Positions 24,332 to 37,000 of a DNA stretch of 64,000 nucleotides are shown here, in pieces. The position numbers and the translations under genes are program-made. Each line of letters opens with the position of its first letter. Within the stretch, counting starts at the first letter, position 1. Below the pieces are notes generated by a model that saw nothing but the letters and a program-made list of their open reading frames with translations, searched no databases and had not been told where the DNA came from. This stretch comes from Prunus persica (Eukaryota > Streptophyta > Magnoliopsida > Rosales > Rosaceae), in assembly GCF_000346465.2 (NCBI RefSeq), contig NC_034009.1, positions 31,383,635-31,447,634 of the forward strand, in the 5' to 3' direction.

Positions 24332-27315
24332 TCATTGTTGTTCTCCCTGCTGGGTGAAATTCACTCCATTGGAGTCTGGAGATTTCTTGCTGAAGTTGTA
24401 CGGGGCGGAAATCATTACCCTGCACATAGCCACAGACAAAGCAGGAACTCCAAGATATTATTAGCGGTCCAATTACCATCATCACATATATTAATATCTG
24501 CCTGCCTGTCAATTTTGAAGTTACATGTTGGGGCAGCTGTTTAGCTGTTCCTAGGAAATAAGCAATGTTTGCACAAATGCAACCCACTGTCTTAATCAAC
24601 AAACCCAACTTTTAATGCAGAACATACCATACCCACCGACAACCTTCTTTCTAAAAGTTTAATATAAGAAAAAGAAAGAAATGGTCTAATTGCTCCGAAA
24701 CAGTGTTACTGTTTTGTAACCTCCTAAACCCGACCACCTACGTTAGTTGTTAGGTGTAGAATTGCGTAAGATGGGAAGATGAAGTCCTAAAGTTTCTCTG
24801 GCTTGGGGCTCCAGTCATCTTGTAAACCATATGTCATTCACCACATAACCACAGAAAAGGCAGCAGACTCTGACAACCATAAGTTCTAACTTATGTTATT
24901 TCTTACTACAATGGACAGTAAACAATTCAAAATAGTTTTAAAATTTGTAGTTGAAGGGATCAATGAAAAAATCACCTTTCCTTGCGCTTCTCCAAAAATC
25001 GAGCCAAGGATGCTTTCCGAGCCTGTGGAACAGCTGCATAAAAAAGCATATGCAAGTTTAAATCAAAACTTTCGATCAAAAAAAAAAGTTTAAATAGAAA
25101 CAATTGTCCAATCAAAAGATAAAAAGGAAGAAAGCCTAATGTTGTGATCACAACTCTACTTAATAGTCATACTACTGAGGGTCAGACAAACATATTGAAA
25201 ATTTTGATGCATGCTGAAAATAGAAACCTCTGATAATGTTATTTTTGGAATAACTCAAAACTTGTTCATTATATTACAATGTTCAGAATTATTGAATGCC
25301 ACCAAAAATCAGAGGTTTTTTTTTTTTTTGAGAAAACACTATTAGTAAGTTAAGAACCAACATTCAATTACAAAGTATCATACCAGAAGGAATCATAGAA
25401 GTTGCAGCAACAGATCCAACTGCATTTACTATTTTCGGAGGCTCCATTTTGCTAACAGGACTGGTTGGATGTCCAGTCGTTCTTGGTGCCATTAGCTCAT
25501 CAGTGTTTGTGGATCCACTTACTGACTGGACACCAGTATGTGAAGAAATAGATAAGGGGCTAGAAAGACCAGATGGTGGTGTATTTGTCAGCTGATTCAC
25601 AGGAACACCATCTTCCACTGCCAACTTTGCACTAGGTGCTTGAGTTTTTGGTTGTGCAGCATTAGAGGAGATGGAAGAAACATTTCCAGCCAAAAGCATC
25701 ATAGCCTGAACCTGGAAAGATGTCACAAAACAACTTTTGAGCTCACCAATGACCCAATTAAAGGTTGAAAACAACAAAAACCCATGTTTTTATGTGTGTG
25801 CACATGTGTCTATGGATGTGTGAGCAGGAGCAGGAGGAAGGGTACCTTCTCAGGGGAGATATCATCATAGACATTCACAGTGCCGGCATAAAAGATTGTC
25901 AATTGTGAAGGAGACCCAGAGTTCTTGGAATTGTTCCTACAAAGAATGATTTAACAAACACTCAACAATTTAATAAATTTTGTGAAACGGTCAATCAATA
26001 ATTCAAGCATAAAATCAAAATTACCATGGTTCGGTGCTCCCTGAAACTGGAAGAACTGAGTAAGGAGCTGTAACTGGAATTCCCTGCAATTGTTGCTTGA
26101 TGGTAGTGGCAGCAAAATTCTGACCAGTAGTAGCAAAGGGATTCTTGAAGAAAGGGTTGCTCACAGGAACAGAAAATCCTTGATTGGTAACTGAAATCAT
26201 CTTCACATCATGGGGACGATGAACGGAATGCACATCATGTTGCATAGGATAAGCTGTCAGGGAAAAATGAGTGCCATCTTGCCTATCGTGATTGAAGTAA
26301 TTCTAGATGATAAAAACCAGAAACCAATGAGGGAATGGGCAATAATAATAATAATATCAGAAGACACTGAACCGATCTTATATCTTGATGACACATCTAT
26401 TATTGTTTGAAAAGCCATAGAAACTAGCTGATCCAAATTTTCAGGCATGGCAACTGAAGCCAAAATAATGAATAAAAATCGATCTAGAAGTCAAATATGC
26501 AAAACAGAAGCACTACAGCCCCCGGTTGCCAACAAATGAATTAACACGTGGGCGGCAACACATACCTGAATTTCACATGGAGCCTGTTTTTGACAATGGT
26601 CAAATGCATCTGCAGTTGAGATAGGCATGAATCCAGAAGACAGGAAGGACTCAGATACCATCTTTTTAGTCTTATCATCTTGAGCAGCTTTGAAAGGCAT
26701 CAAATGAGGAAGTGCAGAGACCTTGTTCAAGAAGGGCCAATGTGCACCTCCTGCACCTCTAGCATACCCTAAAAAGTGAAACAGGGTGAAGAAACAAAAC
26801 TTAGTTAAAAGCCAAAAATTACTATAAACTTTGTTTGCCTTTTGTTTCCCCCACCTCCCAAATTTGTTCAAAATTCTAAGTTACAGGAAATCCTTACGCC
26901 AACAGAAGATGGCATAATAACATTGAAGAATTAGATTGGGACACTCAAGGTAAAAACTTGAATAAATTTTTATGTCGCTCGTCCTAGTTGCTAGCTATGC
27001 AAACAGCCAAACAATTACTCAGATAGAACAATAGGATGTCATAAAATTAAGTCAATCTTCATATCTTAATCTACCAGCCATGCAAAGAAAAATTGCTTAA
27101 CTAGAACAGAATTTGAAAATAGCACATGATTCAGAGACCAAAAAAAAGCTCAAAGATTCCATACTTGAGAAATGAAATCCTCAAGAATTGCTGTGGCTAA
27201 AATGAAGTGAATGAGAAAATCACTCACCTGAGTCTTTGCATCCATCATTATTAATCTCCTCCTTCACCACTAACACCGACTCTTTTGAGTTCAAACCCAA
27301 GAAATCCCTCTCCAT
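24332..27315 (-). CDS. TIFY6B: Jasmonate ZIM-domain repressor, JAZ3/TIFY6B type
   Basis: Seven exons (27315-27228, 26768-26566, 26302-26025, 25936-25846, 25711-25384, 25033-24976, 24419-24332) give 377 residues. The N-terminus MERDFLGL is typical of JAZ3/JAZ4. The ZIM domain with TIFYAG (about 203-208) and ISPEKVQAMMLLAGN binds NINJA and mediates dimerisation. The Jas degron (PQARKASLARFLEKRKER, about 332-349, then VMISAPY) binds COI1 with JA-Ile and MYC transcription factors. The protein represses jasmonate responses in the nucleus until SCF-COI1 degrades it. The Jas motif is split by the last intron, a conserved JAZ feature; reading on from AAGGAAAGG gives TGA at once. The C-terminal tail after APY is short (~21 residues). 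The leader has a (GA/CT) tract at 27480-27500, and four CACGTG boxes lie upstream. Confidence 0.92.
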
Positions 27316-27478
27316 CTCAGCCCACAATCACTCAGAAAAAGAAATACAACAAACATACAACCAAATCCACCTGAAATCCAAGCCAACAAACCCTTCAACC
27401 AGACCCTGAGCTAGCTGAGAGAACTAATAAAAAGCTTCCAACTACAGCAAACAGAAATGAATAAATAAAGCACCGGAC

Positions 27479-27500
27479 GAGAGAGAGAGAGAGAGAGAGT
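27479..27500. repeat. (GA)n tract in the JAZ3-like leader
   Basis: About ten GA units lie ~165 bases upstream of the start codon, so CT on the sense strand. Pyrimidine-rich leaders are common in plant genes. Confidence 0.85.
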
Positions 27501-27649
27501 TGTTTTTGACAGAGAAGGGAGAATTATAAGAGATCTTGACCGTTAATTTTTTTTTAAAAAATTGATTAAGATGAAATAGGAAGCATATGTGTGTGTGTGA
27601 GTTACCGATATTATCCGGTGAAGGTGACCGGCTGGTCCGGTAATGACAC

Positions 27650-28520
27650 CACGTGCGCGAAGCATTTTAAGTGACATGGTTGGTACCAGATTGGTTCCCA
27701 CCTGTTTAGGTGTGAGGCTGTGAGTGAGTGGTACCGCAGCAAATGCGCACTCTAAAAGTATACACGTGATGGTTTAGATAAACTCGTGAACAAATAGATG
27801 GCCATAGGCTTCTCCTCGACGAAGAGATGTTTCACACAAGCAATATTAAGAGGAAGAAATTCGAACACAAGAACTCATATAATTATTTACTTGAGTTATA
27901 AGTTTCCTGTCTCGATATCTGACCAATTTAATCACCGAACTTGGAGACTCTCAAGTATTAATCATTTTGCAACTACAAGCAGAAGAGTTTATAAAGTGAC
28001 AAGAGCAAAGATATTTAGGTGTGACTGTAATGTTATAGTATTTGGGTGGACAATATTAAGAGTATAAATCAACAGTCTAAATGATTTTGGGTCTCTCCAT
28101 CCATTTTGAATTTTGAATTCATGAGTACTTCAACTCTGAAATGGTATCAATCAAGAGTCTCTGGTAGCAAGCATGGTGAGATGGTGAAATGAAAGCACGT
28201 TTTTAGTTGTTCAAATTTATATGAATGAATTAGCCAATTGGGTTGGGAACTGGGGAACTGGGGAACTTGGGAACTTGGGAACTTGGGAACTTGGGAAGGG
28301 GAAAAGTACTATTACTACTAATAGCGCACCTACCACTAGAGAGTATGGGCCATCTTTATTCATTCGTTCCCCGATTTCACGTGTCACTCACTCACTCTGC
28401 TTTTGAACAGAAGAGAACAGAATTTTCCAGTCTCTCTCAGCTCCTTTCCTTTGAGCTGTGAGCTGTGAGCTGTTCGTGTCCCCCACTGGTTTAATTTCTG
28501 TGGTGCACAAGTAGCACGTG
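27650..28520. promoter_or_regulatory. Cluster of four CACGTG G-boxes upstream of the JAZ3-like gene
   Basis: CACGTG occurs at 27650-27655, 27763-27768, 28378-28383 and 28515-28520, about 335 to 1,200 bases upstream of the start codon. G-boxes are the binding site of MYC2-type factors, which activate JAZ genes in a known feedback loop. Binding here is inferred. Confidence 0.6.
28245..28297 (+). repeat. Short minisatellite, GGGAACTTGG-type unit
   Basis: Five to six nearly identical 9-10 bp units (GGGAACTTG/GGGAACTGG) stand in tandem ~950 bases upstream of the JAZ start. Confidence 0.85.
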
Positions 28521-29721
28521 TTGTAATTATGAAAGGCTTGGATTGGATCTCCGTTAGATGATTTAGATTAAGAAATAACCATGCAATTATGACAATTACC
28601 ATATTCATTCAAATATATCGATCCGTTGTGCAGTAAGAAAGATACCTAGAATCGTAATTATCCTCTTCTTCAAGTAGTGGTAGGGTCTTCCAGTTTCCAA
28701 ACCATATGAATATGATCCCTTCCCTTTTAACCCTCACAGATGTCCGAGTAATATCTTAATCTTACTGCTTGGCGTCATTTCCACATATACATATACGTAT
28801 AGTATATATATCTCCTTCCTGTTTTTCTTCGTTTCTTTGATGGGACCGGACCAGACCAGACCAGAGTTATTGTTGTTGACCAATGAAATAATGCACCATG
28901 TGAGGGTTATATCACATACATTATACATATACATATACAGAATATTATTAGTAATTAGAAAATGATGGCCCTCAAATTCAATTCAACAGTGAGGTGATGA
29001 GGAAGGGAAAAAGAAGAAAGTAACCCCAGCACAGAACAGCACAGTAATGGAAATGGAATGGTGGTTGAAACTTGATGCTTCCTTCCTACCAGCACAGACA
29101 GTAAAATGACTATTTATGTATATACTAATTAAGCATCATCATGGAATGGAACAGACAACAGAAAGCAAAGCAAAGCAGATAATTAAACGCCATTATCATT
29201 CCAAAAATTGAATATCTACTCCAACAATTTGCACCCTTCATATATACCGAGATGAGATTTTTCACTTTCTCTCTTATGGTTATGATCTTTTTTTTCTTTT
29301 CTGGAGGGGGTAGGGTTTTTAACGTAAATTAATTCATATTCAAAAGAATCAGTCAATGTTGTTAATCGTGTCATGCAATTAACATATGTGTGTGATGATG
29401 ATGCACAATCTTATATATATATTTATAGATTTCTAGTGTATTATATTATAATTCTATTGCGTGTGTCAAGATAAATTAACAAACCAGGACCGAAATGTTA
29501 TTATTAATTAATGTACATGTATATCATATATGTATTTTGGAGCTCTATATTTTTATATTGCAAATTTAGAGAGCCTCCAATTATTATTATCTTTGAATGA
29601 ACAACACCATGTGCTAAGCTAAGGGTCACTTTAACTTACAGAAAAATAGACATAAGGATTTTATTTTATTTTTTAAAGTTGTCATAAATTTATTCATTTT
29701 TTAGTTTGTCCTCATCCTCTA

Positions 29722-29996
29722 TCTATATATATGAAGTAAAAGGAAGAAAATGGTGAAACATACAAAATACCAAAAAATGCATTTTATTAATGCAAATATT
29801 AAGAATTGAAATTATTAATTAAATGAGGATAATATGATGAATTTACACTTTTTCATATTAAAAAAATTAAAATTAAATAATTGATCCTATTTTTATGGAA
29901 CACAACTATTCATTATTTTTTTTAATTCTAAAATAAATTAAAATTTTCTAAAAAAAATACCTCTCTTAGGCGCGGAAGCGCTTGCGGAGAGGCTAG
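29722..29996 (+). mobile_element. Helitron-like short element, copy 3
   Basis: Starts A|TCTATATATATGAAG. The 3' hairpin is well preserved (CCTCTC, core GGCGCGGAAGCGCT, GAGAGG) and followed by CTAG, then T. The next copy begins at the very next base. Confidence 0.65.
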
Positions 29997-30276
29997 TCTA
30001 TATATAAAGCAAAAGGCAGAGAATGATAAAACATTCAAAATACCACATAATGTCATTGGTTAATACAAATATTAAGAATTGAAATTATTAATTTAATGAC
30101 GATAATATGGTAAATTCATACTTTTTCATATTAAAAAAAATTAAAAAGAAAAATCAGATAATGAATCCTATTTTTATGGAACACAACTACCTATTATCTT
30201 TTTTAATTCTAAAATAAATTTAAAATTTTTAAAAAAGTACCTCTAGCAGGTGCGGAAACACGTGCCGAGGAATTAG
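29997..30276 (+). mobile_element. Helitron-like short element, copy 4, in tandem with copy 3
   Basis: Begins TCTATATATAAAGC directly after the CTAG of the preceding copy and runs in the same direction. Its end has decayed to ATTAG with a weaker hairpin. Confidence 0.6.
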
Positions 30277-30362
30277 TATATATGTATATATAAATATATT
30301 GCAAAGTTTGATTTGTATGGGCGTGGCACTCACTGCCACAACAGAACAGAAGGTAAGGTACT

Positions 30363-30405
<43 letters not shown>

Positions 30406-30409
<4 letters not shown>

Positions 30410-30804
30410 TCCCCTTCTATTGAGGGATCCCTCAAATAATTTTATTTGAGGGACGCCCTTTAGGGTACCCTACAATTCTTTTCCCAATAATCGAAACCAT
30501 CTATTTTTTAGGTATTCATTCATAGATCATCCTTACAAAAAATTAGACAAATCGGAAACCGTTTCGACATCCAATTGTGTCTTACAAAATCAATGAACAC
30601 GGTGCTTTAAGAAAAGTACTAAAATTTCAATAACTCAATTGAGTGGTCACATGATATCGGATTCAAGTGATTTTTTGTAGAGATGATCTTTGAATGAGTA
30701 TCTACAAAATAGACGGTTTGGATTAGTGAAATACAATCCGGAGTGGGGCCTACAAGGGGTGTCCCTCAAATAAGCTTATTTGAGGGATCCCTCAATGGAA
30801 GCTC

Positions 30805-30809
<5 letters not shown>
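30406..30809. mobile_element. Foldback MITE in a TA microsatellite
   Basis: The ends are inverted: ACAG...TTGAGGGATCCCTCAAATAA on the left and its complement on the right. Inverted similarity continues inward through most of both arms (TCATTCATAGATCATC against the complement of GATGATCTTTGAATGA), so the whole 404 bp could fold on itself. TA repeats flank both sides. Superfamily is unclear; a TA target fits Tc1/mariner or similar. Confidence 0.7.
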
Positions 30810-30843
<34 letters not shown>

Positions 30844-31759
30844 GGCGGATTCATAGTTTAATTTCAAATATACACATTTGCAATAGAAAAAATATTGGGT
30901 CTTCATATTTGAAACAAAACATATATATAATATGGGTGTGCATGATAACATGAAAAGACCTTAATCTCTCATCATGACATTATGACATTATGACATTATG
31001 ACATAGATCTTTTGGTTTTATATGAGAAATAGAATAATCAAAATATTATCTTCCAATCCAAGCTCCGTAGCCTCATGTCAAATTGTCAATGAACATTAAA
31101 TGACGCATAAGCCATCATTAATCTACGTACAAATGATAAATGATGGTTGGTATCTCTTTTTAGGGTTTAGGGTTGTTTTTCCGGTTGTTTGCGTTTGTGC
31201 GTCAGCTGTCGCCTGTCGCTAATGGGAAGTGGAGTTTACAGGCAAGCGAGTACCAATTGAGTGTGAAACAACAGTGGAAAGAAAGCAAGAAAGAAGAAGG
31301 AGAAGATGAAAGGAATATTATTATTACTCTTTTTGTCCTAGCAAGCAAAGCAAAGGAGAAAGAAAAAATAAGCATTTGGAAATGGTGATAATGATAATGA
31401 AGTGATAGATTAGCAGCAGCAGGACCACATTTCATTTGACACCATCACCATGCATATCTCAACAACTAGTCTAGGTGCATTAATTTACCTTCTTTTTTTT
31501 TCACTTGTAATTCTCACTCAATAGTTGGTGAAGAGGAGAGTGGGATGCTTTATGTTTTTAACTGATTTTGTATTATATATAGCTGATTGAGTGCTGGGTG
31601 ACCAAGAAAGTTACTGAGTGAAGAGAGTACTAGTTGTCTTGTCTTGTGCCGAAGAAAGCACACCATGTTCAAGGCACGATAATAATTGAATTGAAAGGGG
31701 GATTTTGATTTTGGGGTCTTGTTTTTGGATGCTTTAACTTGAATCAGAAAGAAAATTAA

Positions 31760-32095
31760 GGGTCTGTTTGGTATTCAACTTGAATACAACATTTAAAACT
31801 CAAAAATAAAATTTGAGTCCAAAACAAAGAAAACCTGTTTGGTAACCATATTTTTGAAAACTCAAACTCAAGAACAACTAAAAAATACTCTAATTATTAA
31901 AAACATAAAATATCTGTGTTTTTAGTTTTTTTTCTAACAACCCACAAGTTCTCAAATTTTTAAGATTTGAAAACAGTTTTCAAATTGCATATCAAACAAG
32001 TTTTTGAAACTTAAAAATAGATTTAAGAACTCCTTGTTTTTAAGAAAAATCAAAATTTTTGAATTCCTTGTTTGAACAGGATACCAAACGCCCCA
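31760..32095. mobile_element. Tourist-like (PIF/Harbinger) MITE
   Basis: The left end is GGGTCTGTTTGGTAT and the inverted right end TGGGGCGTTTGGTAT, each bordered by TAA as the 3-bp target duplication. The interior is A/T-rich and non-coding. Confidence 0.6.
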
Positions 32096-33344
32096 TAATC
32101 TTTTTGAAGAAGTTGCATGCATAATGCATGCTGTTGTTGATGGACAATGACAATGGACCCATGTCTCCCTCCCATCACCACAATCACAATCACATTCACA
32201 ATCACATGTGCAAAGCTTTCGTTCCTCGTTTTAGATATGTTTTTTGGAGTTTTTGAGATCCAAACAAGATTTTCCATGTGATGTGCTTTCTTGTTCATCA
32301 GCTCATCAGTCATGCTCATGACTTAAGGACATGCGTCATTGCAATTCTGTGAACAGGTAGTCATTAGCAATGAATGGATAGCAAAATTTGATGAGTGTAA
32401 CTTTTTGTTTCATGTCTTTTTAAAAAAAAAATTATTATTCATAGAAAAGAATAGAAGAAACATCTTCCTGTTTTTTTTTTCTTTTCTTTTAATTTCTTTG
32501 TTTTGGGTAAAGAGGGTGGGTGGTGGAAAGGGTGTTCTGGAAATTCGAAGAGAAACATGTTTATTTACTGAGATAATAGTTGAGAACAGCACCTCGTAAT
32601 CTATGCGTTTTAAGGGGCTTGTTTACACATAAAATGGACTAATGGTCTGTGTGTTTTATTTTATTTCTTTCTTTTCTAGTCAGAGACATAGAGTAATAAA
32701 ACTTAAGTAATTTAAAAAGAAGAACATCAACTGCTGCACTTCATTCGACATGTTTATGGGGTCTGTCTGACTTGACTTCTGAATATTTTTATGGTTTTCT
32801 CCCAATATAAAACATGTAAAAAAGGAATCAAAGAAAAGTTGTAAGAGTTCCACTGTCAAAGTTTCAGTGAAAATGTGTATGTGCGGAAGACAAATTAAAA
32901 AGAAGAATGGAATTCTTTTTGAAGCTGTTGCAGGATGGCAGTAGAGAGACAGAAGCACTATGCGTATTTAAGATTCATTCAAGTCATAAGGGCTGTTGCA
33001 TTGCGTGTTTCGTTTTCTGGAAACAAATATGAATGATAAAAATAAAAATTAACACCAAATAATGACTTCATCAAGATTAAAATGATCAAATTCATCGTAC
33101 AGACATTTTGGTATTTGGTCATGCACAAATCAAGATCACAGAAAATACATACTTCATCAAATGTGTGGTCAGGTCTGGTGGTATAAGGTGAAAAATTGAT
33201 CTCCAAATACAATCTGGTTGAAAATAACAGTATGAGTGGGAGAAGCATATGATATGAAGATGCTGAGAGGTTCATACCAAGAATGGAAACTATAGAATCA
33301 TGTCTCAGGGCTGCAGCACAGGGGGATATATGCAGCTACAAAGC

Positions 33345-36042
33345 TTATACAGGAGCAACAGCTGAACCACTTGTAAGTGGTTCACTAATCTCAAGGAGTT
33401 CATTACACAGCCCCGTGAAAACAACAGAATCGGTTTCAATAGGTTTAAACTTGACAAGAGCTGAGGGGACCAAATCCTCATCAGCTAGTGTTGCAGCTTT
33501 CTCCCCTGCTCTAGGAAAATGAGGGATCACCCGCCGTTTGATAGCTACAGGATTTAACAGCTCAAATTCCAAACTAGGCTCTTTCAATGCCGAGCTCACA
33601 TACTGGTTCATCAAGACCAAGCAAAAATTAAAAAGAAAAACTTTTTAACTTAGTAAACGCAAAAGTAAATATTAACTTTGAAGCCAATTGATTATAACAT
33701 ATCCTTTTCTTTGTGTCTTCATTGTTTTCCCCTTATTTGGGGCTGAATACATTATAGTTTTCTAACCAAACTTGTCTTAAACGTCGAAGACTACATCCAT
33801 TCATACATCAAAGACTAATCATAATCTGCAGGATAATACATAATATTAAAAATCTGGTCAAAATGTAGATTTCTATAGTTGTTGACAAATAATACGATTT
33901 TTGTTTCTTAAAAAAAAAAAAGAAGAATGGTTTTATAGCAGGCAGTTTTAATAAACCAAGGGAGAAGCTATGGGGAAATAGGAATTAGTAATTCTTATGA
34001 AAAGAACCACAACTGTATTTCAAATTATGTCACTTGTTCAGAAAAGAACTAGAAACAACATATCTATATATTTACATGTATGGTACTTACAGCATATTCA
34101 TTTTCACCCTGTTATAAATCTAAACTACACTCATAGAATCAAAGACAACTAATTAAAACATTAGGAGAATGGTGAAAGACTAACCTCATATAGAGAGCTA
34201 GTTGACTCCCAAGGAGAAAAAACACCCTGGAGCACCACTCCATCAGGAAACTGGATCCGGACAACAGTTCTTCTGTACCTGTTTTTAGCAGCTTTTGCCT
34301 GCTTTTCCTTGTATGACCTTGGGATCAACATCTGCGAATCTTCAATCTTCTTCTTTCTCGTTTCAGCTTCTCTTTTTAGTTCCATAGCTGACAGGTTATA
34401 GAAAGATTCTGGTAGCTCAATTCTTGCTGCTACACTTTCAGAGACAGAAAAGAAGACCTTGGTCTGAACAACCAAAAATTTAAGAGAATCAGAAGTAGTT
34501 AATTGAAAGAGAATGGATGAGACATAAATACTATAACAGGAAGCACTAAACAATGGTAATACAAAATAAAGGAAGCTTTTAAGGTTATTACACAGAACAC
34601 ACTTAGAATGGAGTTCAGTGTAACCAGTTTAATCATTTGAAAGGTTGCCACAAATTCGGAAACAAAAAAACTTAATAAGGACATTGGACGAGAACAGGTT
34701 GTCTGTGCAAAGTAGATGAGCTAATTGTGACCATCAGTCTTTCCAGCATGGTAATATCATCATCTAACTTGAGTTGTTGGCTGCAGTGCTTTTCCCATCA
34801 TTTAACTGGATTTTTCTAACGATATTCTGATCTAAAATTTAACATACAATAATATCCAATTCTTCCGGAGTGTGCTTTGATTTTCTTTGAAAATGAAAAT
34901 GCAATCCTCATACCTGGTGAATGGGACGAACTATAAAATATTTCATAAATTTTAGCTTGTGGCCAATAGTACCAACGCTCAACTAAGTGTTTCTTACATT
35001 TCATACATAAATTTATAACTTTCAGGGAAGATATGTCGAGGCATATAAAGTAGATGATCATTAATTACTGCCATAAAGGACAAAATAAAGATGAACAAGT
35101 GAACACCATCAACGGTTAACATACCTGGCGGTCGACCTTCTTTGGTTCAATCTGTTCATCCACCTTAGGTGTATCAATTGATGGAGAATTTTCGATCTTT
35201 TGAAGTTCTTGTACCTTTGGTGGTTCCAGTAACGCTATTCCATTTTTCATCAAACTAATTTGTTCCTCCGAAGGGACCTCCATCATTGCCCACATCTCCC
35301 CTTCCTCCTCTTTCAATTCAAACCCCACAAACTCCAGCAACTCAATGCCTCCCACAACCTCACCAATGGCCTCCCTTATCTTTGGATTACTCATCCGAAT
35401 CTTTCTGAACTTCACGTTCTCCGGTTCCTTAACTATATTCCTCAACAGCCTAAGAACAACCTCCACCGATCCTGTAGCCGGATTTCCTGAGGCAAAGGTG
35501 CCAATGCGAGCTTCCAATTCACTCCGAGACGACCCAACCCCGATATCCTCCGACCCTGAAACACCAAGACCCTCTGCACTTTTATTGTCCACCGAAGTAT
35601 TAACACAGGTATCAACATGTACGGAGACTTCGTCTTCTGACCTAAAAGATTGGCCGCAGATTGGACATTCGTAGACATTTAGCGTATACCCATTTTGGGA
35701 TCTCTTCCCCGGAGTGATCAGAGAGTCAAATGGATCAAACCCATTTTCTTTGCGATTAGGCTTGGAATTATTCGAAAACTCCGGCTTGTTCTGATCAAGA
35801 TTCTGTGTTTTCTGAGGCGAAGGCTTGGGATTTGGCGAGGCAGCCGATGAACTAGAATTTGAATTTGAATTTGAAACGGGGTTGGGCTTGGGCTTGGATT
35901 GGGGAGCCTGCGATTGGCGGAGGAGGGCCGAATTAGCGGGACCTGATGAAGACGACCCCAAGACTCTACCTTGGCCCTTGAATTTACCAGAGGATGAAGA
36001 CGAGAAGGGATTCTTGATGAATTCCTTGAACTTGTCACCCAT
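33345..36042 (-). CDS. PUX2: Plant UBX domain-containing protein 2
   Basis: Three exons (36042-35125, 34463-34185, 33602-33345) give 484 residues. The N-terminus has the family block [16 protein letters not shown] and a long Ser/Pro/Asn linker. A C2HC zinc finger follows (C126, C129, H142, C146; CPICGQSF), then a PUB/PUG domain (~185-260), a Lys/Glu-rich helical segment (~330-365) and a UBX domain (~368-452, [13 protein letters not shown]). This order is specific to PUX2. In Arabidopsis PUX2 binds the AAA-ATPase CDC48 (p97) through PUB and UBX and is peripherally membrane-associated; it is thought to direct CDC48 to partners such as the syntaxin SYP31. The GC-rich first exon carries long antisense ORFs that are shadows. 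In Arabidopsis it neighbours the GH17 and PDLP6 genes, both present here. Confidence 0.93.
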
Positions 36043-36582
36043 CTTGATGTTAATTCGGCAAGGTGTTCAAACAGACACAAGGAGAGAAGCTAAAACCAGA
36101 GGTTTGATATATGAAGCAGAACCGGAAAATGATATTAGGGTTATAAGGGGGTTTCTTGATCAAGGGAATAGGGGTTTGATGAAGGAAGGAAAAAGTCGTG
36201 GTCAATTGGATTGGATTAGGAATTAACAATCAAGAATTATAAGAGCAGGAGTTGCTTGGATAGTTCCGTTCTTGTTGACTTCGCTCAGCCGCGGTTCATT
36301 GTCTAATTTTCCCCGCCAAACGGCATTTCGTCCTTAACGGCCGGGATTCCGTCCCCGTCGATGTATTATTATTTTTACTTCTTTTTTGTGTGAAATCCTT
36401 GTCAATGTATTTATTTAATTAATATTTAAAATGCAATTTTTATTTAGATTTTCTATTTAAACCCCACACTTCTTTTAGTTCACTCCAGTTTTTAATTTAA
36501 ATTTTTACAATTTCTAAGAAAACTCAACTATCTTTCTAAACTACCCTTAAATACACCATAAACTGAAAAAATAAGAACTAAA

Positions 36583-36742
36583 AGAGATTTTCTATTTAAA
36601 CCCCATAATTTTCTTTGTTCCCAGCAAAAAAAAAAACACAAACAAATGAAACCCCAAATCCGAAATTTAATACTTTCTAGAGAAAGAGAACAGATTTACC
36701 TCTCTCCAAGAACTGTAACTGGAATTCTAACACTTGGGTATT

Positions 36743-36793
<51 letters not shown>

Positions 36794-37000
36794 GAGTTTG
36801 TAAACAGGAAGTTGAAAGGAAGTTTCTAAAACTTAATATGAAGAGTGGTGGGGTGTGTGTGGTGTGTATAGATGTACTAGGGTTAATTATTAAGTTGGAT
36901 GACTTTTTTTATCTTTTTACACAATAATAAAACTTACAGCTTAATTATTTAAGTATTTGGGTGAACAAAGAGAAATGTGGGGTTTAAATAGAAAATCTCT
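36583..37000. mobile_element. MITE with AGAGATTTTCTATTTAAACC ends
   Basis: The left end AGAGATTTTCTATTTAAACC is repeated in inverse at the right end, and similarity extends ~35 bases (CCCCA...TTCTTTGTTC). A further copy of the arm, in the left orientation, lies at 36446-36475. A (GA)n tract at 36745-36787 is internal. No clear target duplication is visible. Confidence 0.6.

Larger units (their letters stand above)
27316..33344. other. Six-kilobase intergenic region with transposon remnants
   Basis: No gene is supported. It holds the JAZ promoter, a 10-bp minisatellite (28245-28297), two tandem Helitron-like elements, a foldback MITE inserted in a TA tract, and a Tourist-like MITE. The 3' flank of PUX2 is at the right end. 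ORFs over TA tracts or polypyrimidine are chance. Confidence 0.6.

Noticed and set aside
28239..28300. CRISPR-like or coding repeat
   Set aside because: The 9-10 bp units have no spacers. It is an ordinary minisatellite in a plant genome.
35825..36226. 133-residue plus-strand ORF
   Set aside because: It is the antisense shadow of the GC-rich first exon of PUX2, which has clear domains on the other strand.
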